NCBI RefSeq assembly: GCF_001274785.1
Contig: NZ_LHPI01000013.1
Span: 1 to 64,000 of the forward strand
Origin: Vibrio hepatarius
GTDB lineage: Bacteria; Pseudomonadota; Gammaproteobacteria; Enterobacterales; Vibrionaceae
Reading direction: 5' to 3'
DNA length: 64,000 bases
Below the pieces are notes generated by a model that was given only the letters and a program-made list of their open reading frames with translations, did no database searches and was not told the DNA's origin. A program made the translations under genes and the position numbers. Position 1 is the first letter of the stretch. The number at the start of each line of letters is the position of its first letter. Of the stretch, positions 15,734 through 24,922 are shown one piece after another.

Positions 15734-17080
15734 ATGGATATGACCTCTTTGAAAGGCAAAGCTAATCAGCAATGGCAGAACCCTAAAGTACGTTACGGCG
15801 TAGTGGGGGCGGTACTGCTAGGTATTATTTGCTCTATTGCATTTAGTACTGACGACATCGATACAGGTGGTACTCGCAAAGACAATAATGGTGCTGTAGT
15901 TGTTCCTGAAAAATCTCGTCGTGTAGAGGCTAACTTCTTTACACAAGATGGCGCTGACGATATTGACCAAGGTCGAATGGATGAAATCTACGGCTTAATG
16001 GAAGACCAATTGGCAGAGCGTGAGAAAGCTATCGACGAACGCGAAGAAGAAATGCGCCAAATGGAAGGTCGCGTAATGAAAGAGCTTGAGTCACTACGCT
16101 TTAACCAGAACGACCTTAAGCGTGAGTTGGAAGTGCAGAAAACCGCTTCTGAGGAAGTTCAGAAACAATTTAGTAATCAGAACTCTCCAATTTTTACGCC
16201 ACCAGCACAACAGCCGGTTACCCAGACGCAACAGCCTGTAACCACGACAAACCCAATGGCAAATGCTGTACAGAAAGTTATGCCAAAGGTTATTGACCAC
16301 AAGCGTATTGGTATCCGTACCATCGATAGCACTGGTGACCGATTCCAAGATGCGACGGGTGAGATTAAAGAACTACGAGTAACCGAAGAGGTTGAGGAAG
16401 AGGTTGTTAAGGAAGACACTGACAAAGATAAGACCAAGGATAAGGCAGAAATCTTCTTGCCGGCTGGTTCAATTATCAGTGGTGTACTTGTAACAGGTAT
16501 GGACGTACCTACAGGTAACTCGACTAAGCGTGACCCATTCCCTGCAATTCTTCGAATTAAAGAGGAAGCTCTGCTACCAAACAACTTTACCGCTGATATT
16601 AGAGAGTGTGTGATTGTTGCTTCTGGTATTGGTGACATCGCAAGTCGTCGTGCTTACTTACGAGCAGAAGCGATTTCATGTGTAACGGATGCAGGGAAAG
16701 CAGTTGAAGCGAATCTAAATGCATTTGCAGTAGGTGGTGATGGTCGTAACGGTATTCCGGGACGTCTAGTTTCTAAGAATGGTGAAGCGGCTATGAAATC
16801 GGCGTGGGCAGGTTTCTTGAGCGGCATGGCTAACTTAGCGGGTCAATCTACTTACAGTATTGGCGATAACGAAACAGGTATCTTTGGTCCAATGCAAAAC
16901 CCAGAAATCATGAAATCAATGGCTGGTACCGCGGCGTTACAAGGTGCTGGTGATGCGATGGAACGATTAGCTGACTACTACATTGAACTTGCAGAAGAGA
17001 TGAAACCTTATATCGAGGTTAACCCTGGTATCTCTATCGACTTTATTATCCAACGCGGTTCCAAACTACCCCTAGAGTAA
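15734..17080 (+). CDS. traB: TraB-like type IV secretion scaffold (VirB10 family)
   Basis: This 448-aa protein would span the envelope from the inner membrane to the outer-membrane core. A membrane anchor lies at residues ~19-36 (YGVVGAVLLGIICSIAFS). A charged coiled coil (~70-130) and a Pro/Gln/Thr linker (~145-175) follow. The VirB10-type domain starts near 235 with IFLPAGSIISGVLVTGMDVP and contains the GDGRNGIPGRLVSKNG segment near 330. GGGG lies 7 nt before the ATG. The order traK-traB and the length fit the family. Confidence 0.9.
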   Translation: MDMTSLKGKANQQWQNPKVRYGVVGAVLLGIICSIAFSTDDIDTGGTRKDNNGAVVVPEKSRRVEANFFTQDGADDIDQGRMDEIYGLMEDQLAEREKAIDEREEEMRQMEGRVMKELESLRFNQNDLKRELEVQKTASEEVQKQFSNQNSPIFTPPAQQPVTQTQQPVTTTNPMANAVQKVMPKVIDHKRIGIRTIDSTGDRFQDATGEIKELRVTEEVEEEVVKEDTDKDKTKDKAEIFLPAGSIISGVLVTGMDVPTGNSTKRDPFPAILRIKEEALLPNNFTADIRECVIVASGIGDIASRRAYLRAEAISCVTDAGKAVEANLNAFAVGGDGRNGIPGRLVSKNGEAAMKSAWAGFLSGMANLAGQSTYSIGDNETGIFGPMQNPEIMKSMAGTAALQGAGDAMERLADYYIELAEEMKPYIEVNPGISIDFIIQRGSKLPLE

Positions 17081-17107
17081 TCTAGGGGCCACAACCCTAT
17101 TAAGAGA

Positions 17108-17509
17108 ATGTATATGAACGTTACGAAAAAGAGTCTTTTTGGAATCCTGACAGTTTGGACAATCGTGCTTTGTGTCGCTTTTGGCTTAGTGCTTAAGTTC
17201 TTTGTGTTAACAGGTAATACAGAGTCACGACTCGACAAGGTTGATCATGAAATCAAGGTGCTTGCCCAACAGACAGCTGTATCTCCAAAGATTGTTGTAC
17301 TTGATTTGGCTAAGGTAGCCAACGAGTGGAAAGGACGTAACGATAACCTGGCAATTAAGGCAGTAGAAACAACTATCAAGTTTTATAACGAGAAGGGTTA
17401 CCTAGTGCTTGATAGTGCAAGTGTTGTTGGTGATATTGGCAAGTATTCAGGCATGGTACCAACACCTGAGAAAATGAGTCAGATGATTCGACAGGCAGAA
17501 GGCAAATAG
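17108..17509 (+). CDS. TrbI-like F-type transfer protein
   Basis: This 133-aa protein has one N-terminal membrane helix (residues ~8-33), a short amphipathic segment, then KIVVLDLAKVANEWKGRN. The C-terminal half ends in GYLVLDSASVVGDIGKYSG and TPEKMSQMIRQ. Length, topology and this pattern resemble the F-type TrbI family, which affects pilus outgrowth and retraction. In F, trbI sits further downstream than here, so the call is tentative. ATG 17114 is an alternative start. Confidence 0.5.
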   Translation: MYMNVTKKSLFGILTVWTIVLCVAFGLVLKFFVLTGNTESRLDKVDHEIKVLAQQTAVSPKIVVLDLAKVANEWKGRNDNLAIKAVETTIKFYNEKGYLVLDSASVVGDIGKYSGMVPTPEKMSQMIRQAEGK

Positions 17510-17632
17510 TCTGAGTAAAGGAAATACAGGTTGTTTTGCAAAACTGCCTGTATTGAATGCGCAAGAAAAACTTGCAGAAGGATTTGTTTTTGTTTAACTA
17601 GGCGTATAAGTAATGCAGAGGTAATAACGGTT

Positions 17633-18082
17633 ATGAAACTACGCTTAGGAAAAGCTCTACTATTGGCACTGACAGTAATGGGTACACATGTATCTCATGC
17701 TGCTGTCACAGCACAACAAGTAGTAACTAGCGCTAGCTACCAACTGACAGAATACGACACGTCAAAAACTGGTCGTCAGCGCGCAATCGAAAAAGTTAAA
17801 AAATCAGCATTAAGTAAAGCTGAATTTGAATACCTGACAGTCACAAAAATGGACTTATCTTCTGGTATTACAGAAACAAAGAGCGCTTCGACAGGCCGTG
17901 TGACAGATATGCACATACTAAGTGAAAGCTTGGCGCCATGCGATAACAAGCACTCTGCACGTTGTTATAACATCGAGGCAGAAGTCACGGTAACAACCGC
18001 TCGTATAGCACCATCACAGAGAGCAATCGACTCACGAGTTAACGCGGTAGAAATGGCGAAAGCTATGGAAGAATTGTTCTAA
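17633..18082 (+). CDS. Exported protein of unknown function in the tra region
   Basis: The protein is 149 aa from ATG 17633; a longer in-frame extension from 17531 is unlikely because it would precede the signal peptide with a Cys/Arg-rich stretch. Residues 1-23 form a signal peptide (ALLLALTVMGTHVSHAA). The mature protein has a C-x9-C pair (APCDNKHSARCYN) near residues 102-113 and no membrane segment. I do not recognise the family. It is followed by a terminator and is probably a periplasmic accessory of the pilus or channel. Confidence 0.7.
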   Translation: MKLRLGKALLLALTVMGTHVSHAAVTAQQVVTSASYQLTEYDTSKTGRQRAIEKVKKSALSKAEFEYLTVTKMDLSSGITETKSASTGRVTDMHILSESLAPCDNKHSARCYNIEAEVTVTTARIAPSQRAIDSRVNAVEMAKAMEELF

Positions 18083-18109
18083 TCTAATTCCAATACACCT
18101 CCCAATTTA

Positions 18110-18137
18110 GCCCTGGCCATGTTCAGGGCATTTTTTT
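18110..18137 (+). terminator. Terminator after the exported tra protein gene
   Basis: GCCCTG and CAGGGC pair around an 8-nt loop and are followed by seven T residues. It ends the traA-to-17633 operon. Confidence 0.85.
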
Positions 18138-18268
18138 ATTCAGAAAACATTTTCTAACGCTACTTGTTGATAGCGACGAATAACTCCCTCTAATTCGAAC
18201 CACATAATCGCCACAACCGAAACCCCGGATGCTTACTATCTACGGATTATTTTAGGTGGAAGGTAATT

Positions 18269-19132
18269 ATGAGACTACGGGGAGTATCAAAAGCATTGGT
18301 TGGTACTTTAGCAGCGCTAACGTTCAGTAATGCAATGGCTGACCCTTTGCTCGACCAAGCGGAACGATTAGCCCAGCAAGAAGCAGCTAAAGGTAAGTTG
18401 AGTGCTAAAGCATTGGTGGGTGGCATGAGCGATCTGGATGTTAAGACTGCACTCCAGAACTTCAACAAACTCCATTGGACTCAAATCCTTCCGGTTAACG
18501 ACCTAATTATGGTTGAGAACGATAAGGGCGAAAAGTTACTGATGGATTCGAAGGCTCGTATAGCTATACGCGGCAACGTTGAAGTTTATGACATGTGGAA
18601 TAAGCGTCCAATCAACACACAGGCCGATGCAAAAGCTGCATGGATGGTAACACTAGAAAGATTTGGTGTTCGTTCAGGTGACTTAGCTAGTTTCCGTTAT
18701 GGATTGAAGAAAGACAAACCTGACGTAACTGTGCTTGTAGACCCAAGTGGTGACTTCAACCTAAAGCTTTTCGACCAAATGAAAGCTATGGCAGACAAGT
18801 ACTCCTTTGAGATTGTACTTGCTCCGCTGCTTGGTGGTGAATCTATTAATGAATCCCTAAAACTCTGGTGCGCCAAAGACCGTCAGAAATCACTTGATGA
18901 ACTGATGGCTCAAAAGAGTGCTACTGGAGAGATATTCCCTACTTGTAATAAAGACCCCTTAATCAAAGCCCTTGGTGTTGCAGGTGTTCTGCAAATCAAA
19001 GGTCTTCCATTTTTTATCAGAGCTGATGGACTTCAACTGCAGGGAGCCCCTGACAGTCTTTCTGAATTCATGAGCCGAAACGTAGACAACATTGGAGAGG
19101 TAATCGTAAATGATGTTAAAGCATCTAAGTAA
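18269..19132 (+). CDS. DsbC-like disulfide isomerase homologue lacking the CXXC site
   Basis: This 287-aa periplasmic protein has a signal peptide (residues 1-24). An N-terminal dimerisation-like domain and a thioredoxin-fold domain follow. Segments align well with DsbC: LWCAKDRQKSLDELM, TCNKDPL and the cis-proline region IKGLPFFI. Where DsbC has DxTCGYCHKLH this protein has DPSGDFNLKLF, so both catalytic cysteines are absent while the second, structural cysteine pair is kept. DsbC-type genes occur beside traC in SXT-like elements. It may act as a chaperone for TraV or pilus proteins rather than as an isomerase. The last 23 nt overlap traV. Confidence 0.8.
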   Translation: MRLRGVSKALVGTLAALTFSNAMADPLLDQAERLAQQEAAKGKLSAKALVGGMSDLDVKTALQNFNKLHWTQILPVNDLIMVENDKGEKLLMDSKARIAIRGNVEVYDMWNKRPINTQADAKAAWMVTLERFGVRSGDLASFRYGLKKDKPDVTVLVDPSGDFNLKLFDQMKAMADKYSFEIVLAPLLGGESINESLKLWCAKDRQKSLDELMAQKSATGEIFPTCNKDPLIKALGVAGVLQIKGLPFFIRADGLQLQGAPDSLSEFMSRNVDNIGEVIVNDVKASK

Positions 19133-19739
19133 GGCTCTGATTCTTGCTGGTATCACGCTAATGAGCACAGGCTGTTCTAGCATGTTCGAGATAGGTGAAG
19201 ACCCAACCGAGTGTCCGAAGGCACAAAGTGGCGGTATCACCTGTACGAGTGCGCGTGAAATCTGGAAGTTAACGGATAACAAGAAGGATTTGGAAGAGGC
19301 TCGAAAACGCAGTAACGGTGAACTTCAAGACAAAGATGATTCAGATGATGATGAAGAGAAAGAAGTTAAGCCAATGCCGTATCCTGGTGGTACGCCAGCT
19401 GAGCGTCAAGCCATTTACCGTGATTACGAATCAAATCGTTCAAAGTTGGCAGCTCCAGAACCTATTGCAGTGCGTCAACCAGCAAAAGTGTTGCGTGTTC
19501 TGATGAATTCATGGGAAGACGATGCAGGTCGTTTACATATCCCTGGTTATACCTACGTTGAAATCGAGAAGCGACGTTGGGTAGTTGGCCGTGGTGCGAG
19601 TTCAGCGCCAGCGCGTATTACGCCTTTAAGTATTCGCAAGATTTCCCAAGAGGAAGAACGCCGCAATAACCCAGTAGCAGATAACGGCATGGGTATCATT
19701 CAACCTGTCCCTGTTCCGCAACCACGACCAGTTAAGTAA
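19110..19739 (+). CDS. traV: TraV-like outer-membrane lipoprotein
   Basis: This 209-aa protein has a lipoprotein signal peptide with lipobox LMSTGC near residues 18-23. The Cys-containing motif DPTECPKAQSGGITCTSARE follows at residues ~31-50, which is typical of TraV. A charged disordered middle follows, then PAKVLRVLMNSWEDDAGRLH near 125-145. TraV is the VirB7-like anchor of the TraB/TraK core complex. Two adjacent ATG codons (19110, 19113) could start it; it overlaps the DsbC-like gene, which suggests coupling. traC follows after 11 nt. Confidence 0.88.
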   Translation: MMLKHLSKALILAGITLMSTGCSSMFEIGEDPTECPKAQSGGITCTSAREIWKLTDNKKDLEEARKRSNGELQDKDDSDDDEEKEVKPMPYPGGTPAERQAIYRDYESNRSKLAAPEPIAVRQPAKVLRVLMNSWEDDAGRLHIPGYTYVEIEKRRWVVGRGASSAPARITPLSIRKISQEEERRNNPVADNGMGIIQPVPVPQPRPVK

Positions 19740-19750
19740 GGGGTAGCGAT

Positions 19751-22366
19751 ATGGCAGGAATCCTAGATAAACATAACGCTATAGTAGGGCATAACCAATA
19801 CGGTGATGTCCTACCTGTGCTTGAGTATATCCCGGAGATGAACGGGTACATACTTGACGGTGGATACATTGGTTTCACTTTTATCTGTCAACCACTGACA
19901 GGTGTAAACAACGACCTAATGAACTCTCTGGATGACCTTTACGAGCGTCAGTTTCCAGCAGACAGTTTTTTACAGGTGAGTTTGTTTGGTTCCCCTTACA
20001 TTAAGTGGATACTCGAACGATTCGAGAATATCCGTGAAGGCCGTGCCGAAGGTGAAATGGGTGAGCTGTACGATGAAATCGGTCGTACTACATACCAGTA
20101 CTATGAAGAAAGTACGGATACGCCACTACACCCAGTAACAGGCTTGAAGGTGCGTGACTATGAGGTTTGGGTATCTTTCAAGATGCCACTCAAAAAGCAA
20201 CAGCCTTCAAAAGCCGAATTGACCGCGTTCCGTCGTCTTTACCTACAGCTTAAATCAACGCTTGAATCTATTGGGGCGCACCCGGACGACATGACACCTG
20301 AACTTTATGTTCACCGGATGCAGATCTTACATAACCAAGCGAAGAATGCTGATTGGCGTGAAGGTGTTAAGGGCCATGATGCAGGTGTACCGCTTCGTTA
20401 CCAAGTTATGGAGAGAGGTGGCAGTTGTTTCGTCCACCAAGATGGCTTGGAATTCGGTGACATAGAGAAGGGTGAGGGCTCGTTCGTTAAGATGCTCTCC
20501 GTGCAGAAATACCCAGAGGTATTAACATTTGGTGATATTTATGACCTGGTGTGTGATTGGCGTAAAGGTAGAGAGGGCTTACGTGAGCCATTCTTGATGA
20601 CGTTAAACATTCACTTCCCGCCACAGGAGAAAGCTAAGCGTGAGTTTACCAAGAACCGTGGCTGGTTAACGCACCAGGCGTCGGGACCGATTGCTAAGTG
20701 GGTTGACCGACTCCGCTTCCAGAAGAAGGACTACGACGAATTCTACATGTCCTTGGAGAACAAGGGCGCGCAGATTGCAAACTGTTACCTGCAGATGATC
20801 ATATTCAGTGAGTCGAAAGCCAAAGCTGAAAAGTCTGTCATGGATGTACAGTCATTTGCATCTAAGCGTAAATGGAAGTTTGTGGAAGACCGCTACATTT
20901 GTTTACCACTCTATCTGTCATCTCTGCCTATGGGTTGTGATGAAGCGACAGTTAAAAACCTTCACCGATTTAACCGCTTCGCATCGGATGCATTGAAGTA
21001 CATCACACCTATGATTGCTTCATGGAAGGGTAATGGTCTTGGGCGCCCGGTAGTGCCGTTAGTTACTCGTGATGGACAGATGTTCTGTTTCGACCCGTTC
21101 ACCTCTGATGGTAACTATAATATGTTTACCGCGGCGGCATCGGGGTCAGGTAAGTCTTTCTGGATTAACTACTTGGTGTCTCAAGTACTGACGTCAGGAA
21201 ACATCGGCGGCGGTAAACTGTATCGAGATAACCCTCTACCGAACGAGCGTAAACCTTTAGACCGTGGCCGTGTATTTATCATCGACGTTGGTCGCTCTTA
21301 CGAAAAACTCTGTGAGCTCTACAATGGGCGATTCTTAGAGTTTGGCGAGAACTTTAAGTACTCACTAAACCCATTCAAGTCTATACACGAGTTTGCGGGT
21401 AAAGACGGTCAGGGTGACATGGTATTGTCTCTACTGAAATTCATGGCGTCACCATCGGGTACTCTAACCGACTTCCAGACAGCGCGTATGAACGTGTTGT
21501 TGAACCAACTATGGAATGAAAAGGGTAACAACTCGACCATTGATGACTTTGCCGAGATGTGTAAAGCCGATCCTGAGCCGCGTGTTAAGGATATTGGTTT
21601 CCAGTTAGAGCCTTGGTGTAAAGATGGTCCATATGGTGAGTTCTTCGATGATAAGAACCCTCCAGTAGACTTCTCCGGTGACTTCGTTGTTATCGAGCTT
21701 GAAGAACTTAAGTCGCGTAAACAGTTACAGATTGCGGTACTTCTGCAGTGTATCAGCTGTATCCAGCACGAGATGTTCCTGTCAGGCAAAGACCGAAACA
21801 AGTTGTTCATTTTGGATGAGGCCTGGGAATACATTAAGATCAAGGGCGGTGCAGGTTTAGCAGTAGCGGAATTCTTAGAAGCTGGCTGGCGTCGTTTCCG
21901 TAAGTACCAAGCTGCGGGTATCTGTATTACGCAGAGTATTTCCGATGCGTATGAGACAGAAGTAGGCCGAGCTATGGCTGATAACTCACAGTTCAAAGTG
22001 TTCTTACGACAAGAGCCAGAAGTTATCGAGAAAGTACGTGAGAACAAACAGTTCGACGGTAACGAAACTGACTTCGCGCTGCTTAAGAGTATCCATACTG
22101 TGAAAGGTGAGTACTCTGAGCTTTATATCCGTACTGGTAGCTCGAGGGAAGTGTGTCGATTGTTTGTACCTCGATACCAACAGTTGATGTTTACCACTGA
22201 TGGTAAGGAACTTGCTGCTATTGACCGATATAAAGCACAAGGCCTGACGATCGCACAGTCTATTCAAGCTGTAATTGATGAAGAGCACGCAACCGGTAGA
22301 CGAACCTCCACTGAGGAAACTGATGATTTCTCTGCAGAGGAACTAGAGGCTATGTTGGCCGCGTAG
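19751..22366 (+). CDS. traC: TraC-like type IV secretion ATPase (VirB4 family)
   Basis: This 871-aa cytoplasmic/membrane-associated ATPase would energise pilus assembly. The N-terminal TraC domain includes LDDLYERQFPADSFLQVSL. The Walker A motif ASGSGKSFW lies near residues 462-470 and the Walker B motif LFILDEAWEY near 685-694. A downstream GICITQSISDAYET segment is typical of VirB4/TraC proteins. Length is normal. It ends the operon, with a terminator 24 nt later. The genes that usually follow (traW, traU, traN, traF) are not here. Confidence 0.93.
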   Translation: MAGILDKHNAIVGHNQYGDVLPVLEYIPEMNGYILDGGYIGFTFICQPLTGVNNDLMNSLDDLYERQFPADSFLQVSLFGSPYIKWILERFENIREGRAEGEMGELYDEIGRTTYQYYEESTDTPLHPVTGLKVRDYEVWVSFKMPLKKQQPSKAELTAFRRLYLQLKSTLESIGAHPDDMTPELYVHRMQILHNQAKNADWREGVKGHDAGVPLRYQVMERGGSCFVHQDGLEFGDIEKGEGSFVKMLSVQKYPEVLTFGDIYDLVCDWRKGREGLREPFLMTLNIHFPPQEKAKREFTKNRGWLTHQASGPIAKWVDRLRFQKKDYDEFYMSLENKGAQIANCYLQMIIFSESKAKAEKSVMDVQSFASKRKWKFVEDRYICLPLYLSSLPMGCDEATVKNLHRFNRFASDALKYITPMIASWKGNGLGRPVVPLVTRDGQMFCFDPFTSDGNYNMFTAAASGSGKSFWINYLVSQVLTSGNIGGGKLYRDNPLPNERKPLDRGRVFIIDVGRSYEKLCELYNGRFLEFGENFKYSLNPFKSIHEFAGKDGQGDMVLSLLKFMASPSGTLTDFQTARMNVLLNQLWNEKGNNSTIDDFAEMCKADPEPRVKDIGFQLEPWCKDGPYGEFFDDKNPPVDFSGDFVVIELEELKSRKQLQIAVLLQCISCIQHEMFLSGKDRNKLFILDEAWEYIKIKGGAGLAVAEFLEAGWRRFRKYQAAGICITQSISDAYETEVGRAMADNSQFKVFLRQEPEVIEKVRENKQFDGNETDFALLKSIHTVKGEYSELYIRTGSSREVCRLFVPRYQQLMFTTDGKELAAIDRYKAQGLTIAQSIQAVIDEEHATGRRTSTEETDDFSAEELEAMLAA

Positions 22367-22389
22367 AACGGTACTACTTCCAGTACTTT

Positions 22390-22417
22390 AAAAGGCACTC
22401 TAAACGGGTGTCTTTTT
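22390..22417 (+). terminator. Terminator after traC
   Basis: AAGGCAC and GTGTCTT form a 7-bp stem with one G-T pair, followed by TTTTT, 24 nt after the traC stop. Confidence 0.8.
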
Positions 22418-22485
22418 CATTATTGGAGGGATTGCGGGATTTGCAGATTGGCTGATGATGTAGGAATCAAATGTAAGAGGTAGCT

Positions 22486-22925
22486 ATGCACAATCATCGA
22501 TACATTACCGGCTTATGCTCTGATGATGCTCCAGAGAGCGAGAAACAGTTTCTACGTGTCGTTACTGAGCGTCTTATGATGTCAGGCTACACTATGCGTA
22601 CAGGCGGTCTTATAGGCTCACCTGAGCCGTTTATACGCGGTGCTATGGACGCGGCAGATACTTAACTATCTCGAACAAACGAGCGCTTGAGTATGAAACG
22701 TATGTGCCGGCATTAATGGGCGACGACTTGAACGACATTAGTCGATTCATGATTTGCTGGGCGCCTATGCCTACATTTGATAAGAACCAACGACAAAACG
22801 ATTGTCATGGCTGTATGAGCACTGCAATCAGAATTGCACACACATATGGCATGCAGGTATTCAATACCGCGATACCTGCTCACAAAACAAGATTGCTAAG
22901 ATGGATAACTGGAGATGTACGCTAA
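22486..22925 (+). pseudogene. Frameshifted SLOG/DprA-like nucleotide-binding protein
   Basis: The first frame (ATG 22486 to TAA 22663) encodes 59 aa with YITGLCS and YTMRTGGLIGSPEPFIRGA, the phosphate-binding pattern of SLOG/DprA-like proteins (usually RSGGAxGAD). A second frame, open from at least 22653 through the stop at 22923, continues the fold with ISRFMICWAPMP and CHGCMSTAIRIAHTYGMQVFN, which matches the family's C-terminal half. Joining after GAT at 22657 needs a -1 shift, consistent with a 1-nt deletion. No slippery heptamer is seen, so it is either a decayed gene or a sequencing error. The next gene starts directly at the stop (TAAATG). Confidence 0.7.
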
Positions 22926-23606
22926 ATGACTAACAAAATAGAAACCCAAGCAGTAGAGAATTTCTGGAGCCGTTTCCCTGGACACATCAACTTCTTGGAA
23001 GAAAGCGTGAAGTTAGGCCACAACGAAGAGTTTCAGATCCGTTATGACGCAGTAAACAAGTCTGCCCAAGAGTTTCACCCGGCGCTACGTGTCGAATTCT
23101 CTCTTGATATGATGGAAGCGAAGGTAAACGCGATCATTATAACTTCAAAAGAGAAGGGAGAAGGTCGCAAGGTAGCTATGAAGCTTGCAAAAGCTTGCCC
23201 AGAAGAATATCGAGAGTTGGTTACACCATATCGCTTACCTGCATTGCCGTGGGATTCTGAGGTTACCCAAAACTGGGTGACAGACATGGCCGGACAGTAT
23301 GGCATGAGAAGTATCGCTAACGAAGTTGGAGCGGTGCTATCTGATGTCACGGTTGCGGTTAAGAGTAATCCTCACAACGGCAAAGTGTTGATACAGGTTG
23401 GCTTCAAAAACAAGCGTGAACTGAAAGCGGTTGGTGAAGAAATTGTATTGGTAATGCTGGAGTTATTGCTTGGCGAAGAGATTATTGCGGAAGGTGTTGA
23501 TCTTCTTAGTATTAAGACAGCCAAGGAATTAAGTTCTGGTAAAATGGGCTGGGAACATACAAGCGGCTTAAATGCCCGTGATGTAATTCTCCGTAACCTG
23601 CTCTAA
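22926..23606 (+). CDS. Hypothetical protein
   Basis: This 226-aa soluble protein is not one I recognise. Its ATG abuts the stop codon of the SLOG-like frame, so the two were probably co-translated. It is mixed alpha/beta with a long hydrophobic helix near residues 175-190 (IVLVMLELLLGEEI), and has no signal peptide or metal-binding pattern. The N-terminal RVEFSLDMMEAKVNAIIITSK segment suggests a beta-hairpin core. Confidence 0.7.
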   Translation: MTNKIETQAVENFWSRFPGHINFLEESVKLGHNEEFQIRYDAVNKSAQEFHPALRVEFSLDMMEAKVNAIIITSKEKGEGRKVAMKLAKACPEEYRELVTPYRLPALPWDSEVTQNWVTDMAGQYGMRSIANEVGAVLSDVTVAVKSNPHNGKVLIQVGFKNKRELKAVGEEIVLVMLELLLGEEIIAEGVDLLSIKTAKELSSGKMGWEHTSGLNARDVILRNLL

Positions 23607-23696
23607 CGGTATCCATTTATGTACAATTAGATGTATAATCAAGTAAATAAGAGCAAGGATAGCTCATTACGGATGTAAATTATTAGGAAGCTGCTG

Positions 23697-24371
23697 ATGA
23701 ATCATGTAAATCTGTTTATGCCAAAACCCATTCCGGTGCCAGATGCCGAAATGGAGGCGTTACAGGAAACAATGAATCATTTGCAGCACCTTAGTCATAA
23801 CACTTCAATTCCCAATGGTAAGCAGGCTCTTACCGACTTCTTAGAAACAACTCCAATCTTACTTGCTGGTGGCTTTGCGAATCGCGGCATGTTGAACACA
23901 ATGATCCCGTTTGCACACCAAGTCAAAGCCAGCACGAACTTTATCCCTTGGTTAAACATTCAAGACACTGTTAACACATGGCTATCGTGGGCTGAGAAAA
24001 GACGTGATGGTCTGTTTAACGATGACATAGATGAACAGTCACTTTGTGTTGATAGAGCCACAAAACAAATGCCTGTATTTGCGGTACAGCACAAAGGGTT
24101 AAAGCGAGTTATCTATCTACATGACCTACCAATTGAATTGGCTACATGGTGCGTACACTCTGAACAAAAGGGGTACTGCGTATTTGCAGTTAATGAAAGT
24201 TCAGTCGTGGCTAACTTTGAAGCCTTTAAGTACACCTCGGTTAACTGCGATCTAATACCTGTTAAAGCTGTGCTTCATTTTGGCTACGTAATACGAGATG
24301 GGCTAATTGTTATGAAAGGGGAGTCCTACGACCCTGAGAACGACAGTCAGTTCTATGAATTTGAGATATAA
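23697..24371 (+). CDS. Hypothetical protein
   Basis: This 224-aa soluble protein of unknown family has no membrane segments. A leader of about 90 bp contains TATAAT at 23634-23639 and a TACGGATG motif at 23667, so it probably has its own promoter. The central part carries ILLAGGFANRGMLNTMIPFA and a Trp-rich stretch (FIPWLNIQDTVNTWLSWA). The C-terminus is acidic. Confidence 0.7.
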   Translation: MNHVNLFMPKPIPVPDAEMEALQETMNHLQHLSHNTSIPNGKQALTDFLETTPILLAGGFANRGMLNTMIPFAHQVKASTNFIPWLNIQDTVNTWLSWAEKRRDGLFNDDIDEQSLCVDRATKQMPVFAVQHKGLKRVIYLHDLPIELATWCVHSEQKGYCVFAVNESSVVANFEAFKYTSVNCDLIPVKAVLHFGYVIRDGLIVMKGESYDPENDSQFYEFEI

Positions 24372-24402
24372 AAAAACGACCAGATAAAACATCTTGGTCG
24401 CT
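24369..24402 (-). terminator. Convergent-end terminator
   Basis: CGACCA-GAT pairs with ATC-TTGGTCG around a short loop. The minus-strand side ends in a T run, so it serves the minus-strand gene at 24473 and may also stop the plus-strand gene that ends at 24371. Confidence 0.65.
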
Positions 24403-24472
24403 CTTATGTTGTTTCTATGTGTCTCACCACACACCTCCAGTCCATTACAAGTTAAAGTGCTTTGTAACGTCC

Positions 24473-24646
24473 TTAGAAGCGGTGAATAGCTGTTTGAGTA
24501 GGGATGTGTTTAGCGACTTCTTTAGCAAGCGCCTGATTAGGAGTCAGCTCTTTTGAGAAGTCATAGTGTTTGTAAGTTTTCTGCTCAGGTTGGTTTGCCA
24601 AAGCTACTACACCTAATACGATTACTAGTACAATTACTGCTGCCAT
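24473..24646 (-). CDS. Small single-pass membrane protein
   Basis: The protein is 57 aa from ATG 24646, which has AAGGTGA 5 nt upstream; an in-frame GTG at 24655 lies inside that ribosome site. One hydrophobic helix at residues ~2-18 (AAVIVLVIVLGVVALA) is followed by a short polar tail. No family is recognised. Confidence 0.6.
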   Translation of the reverse strand: MAAVIVLVIVLGVVALANQPEQKTYKHYDFSKELTPNQALAKEVAKHIPTQTAIHRF

Positions 24647-24885
24647 AATTATCACCTTTGAAAGTTAGTTGGTTAATGTATCGTCTTGATATGTTTATAA
24701 TCGCATCGATTGAAATTCGCGCAAGACCATATTTTAGACACAACCATCCCTGCCAGTTCTTTAAAAAAAGAACAGCATAACCCTCAAGTCACATCGAAAC
24801 TGAATGTCACCCAAGTACCCGCAGTTTATCGGCTCTGCAAAGGAAACCTCCTAACTACGGATGCATGTTTTTAAATCATTTCTTT

Positions 24886-24911
24886 TGGTGGCTCTCATAC
24901 AAAAGCCACCA
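24886..24911 (-). terminator. Hairpin downstream of the 24923 gene
   Basis: TGGTGGCT and AGCCACCA form a perfect 8-bp stem with a 10-nt loop 12 nt beyond the stop codon. There is no good T run, so it may stabilise mRNA rather than terminate. Confidence 0.5.
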
Positions 24912-24922
24912 GCGCACGATAG

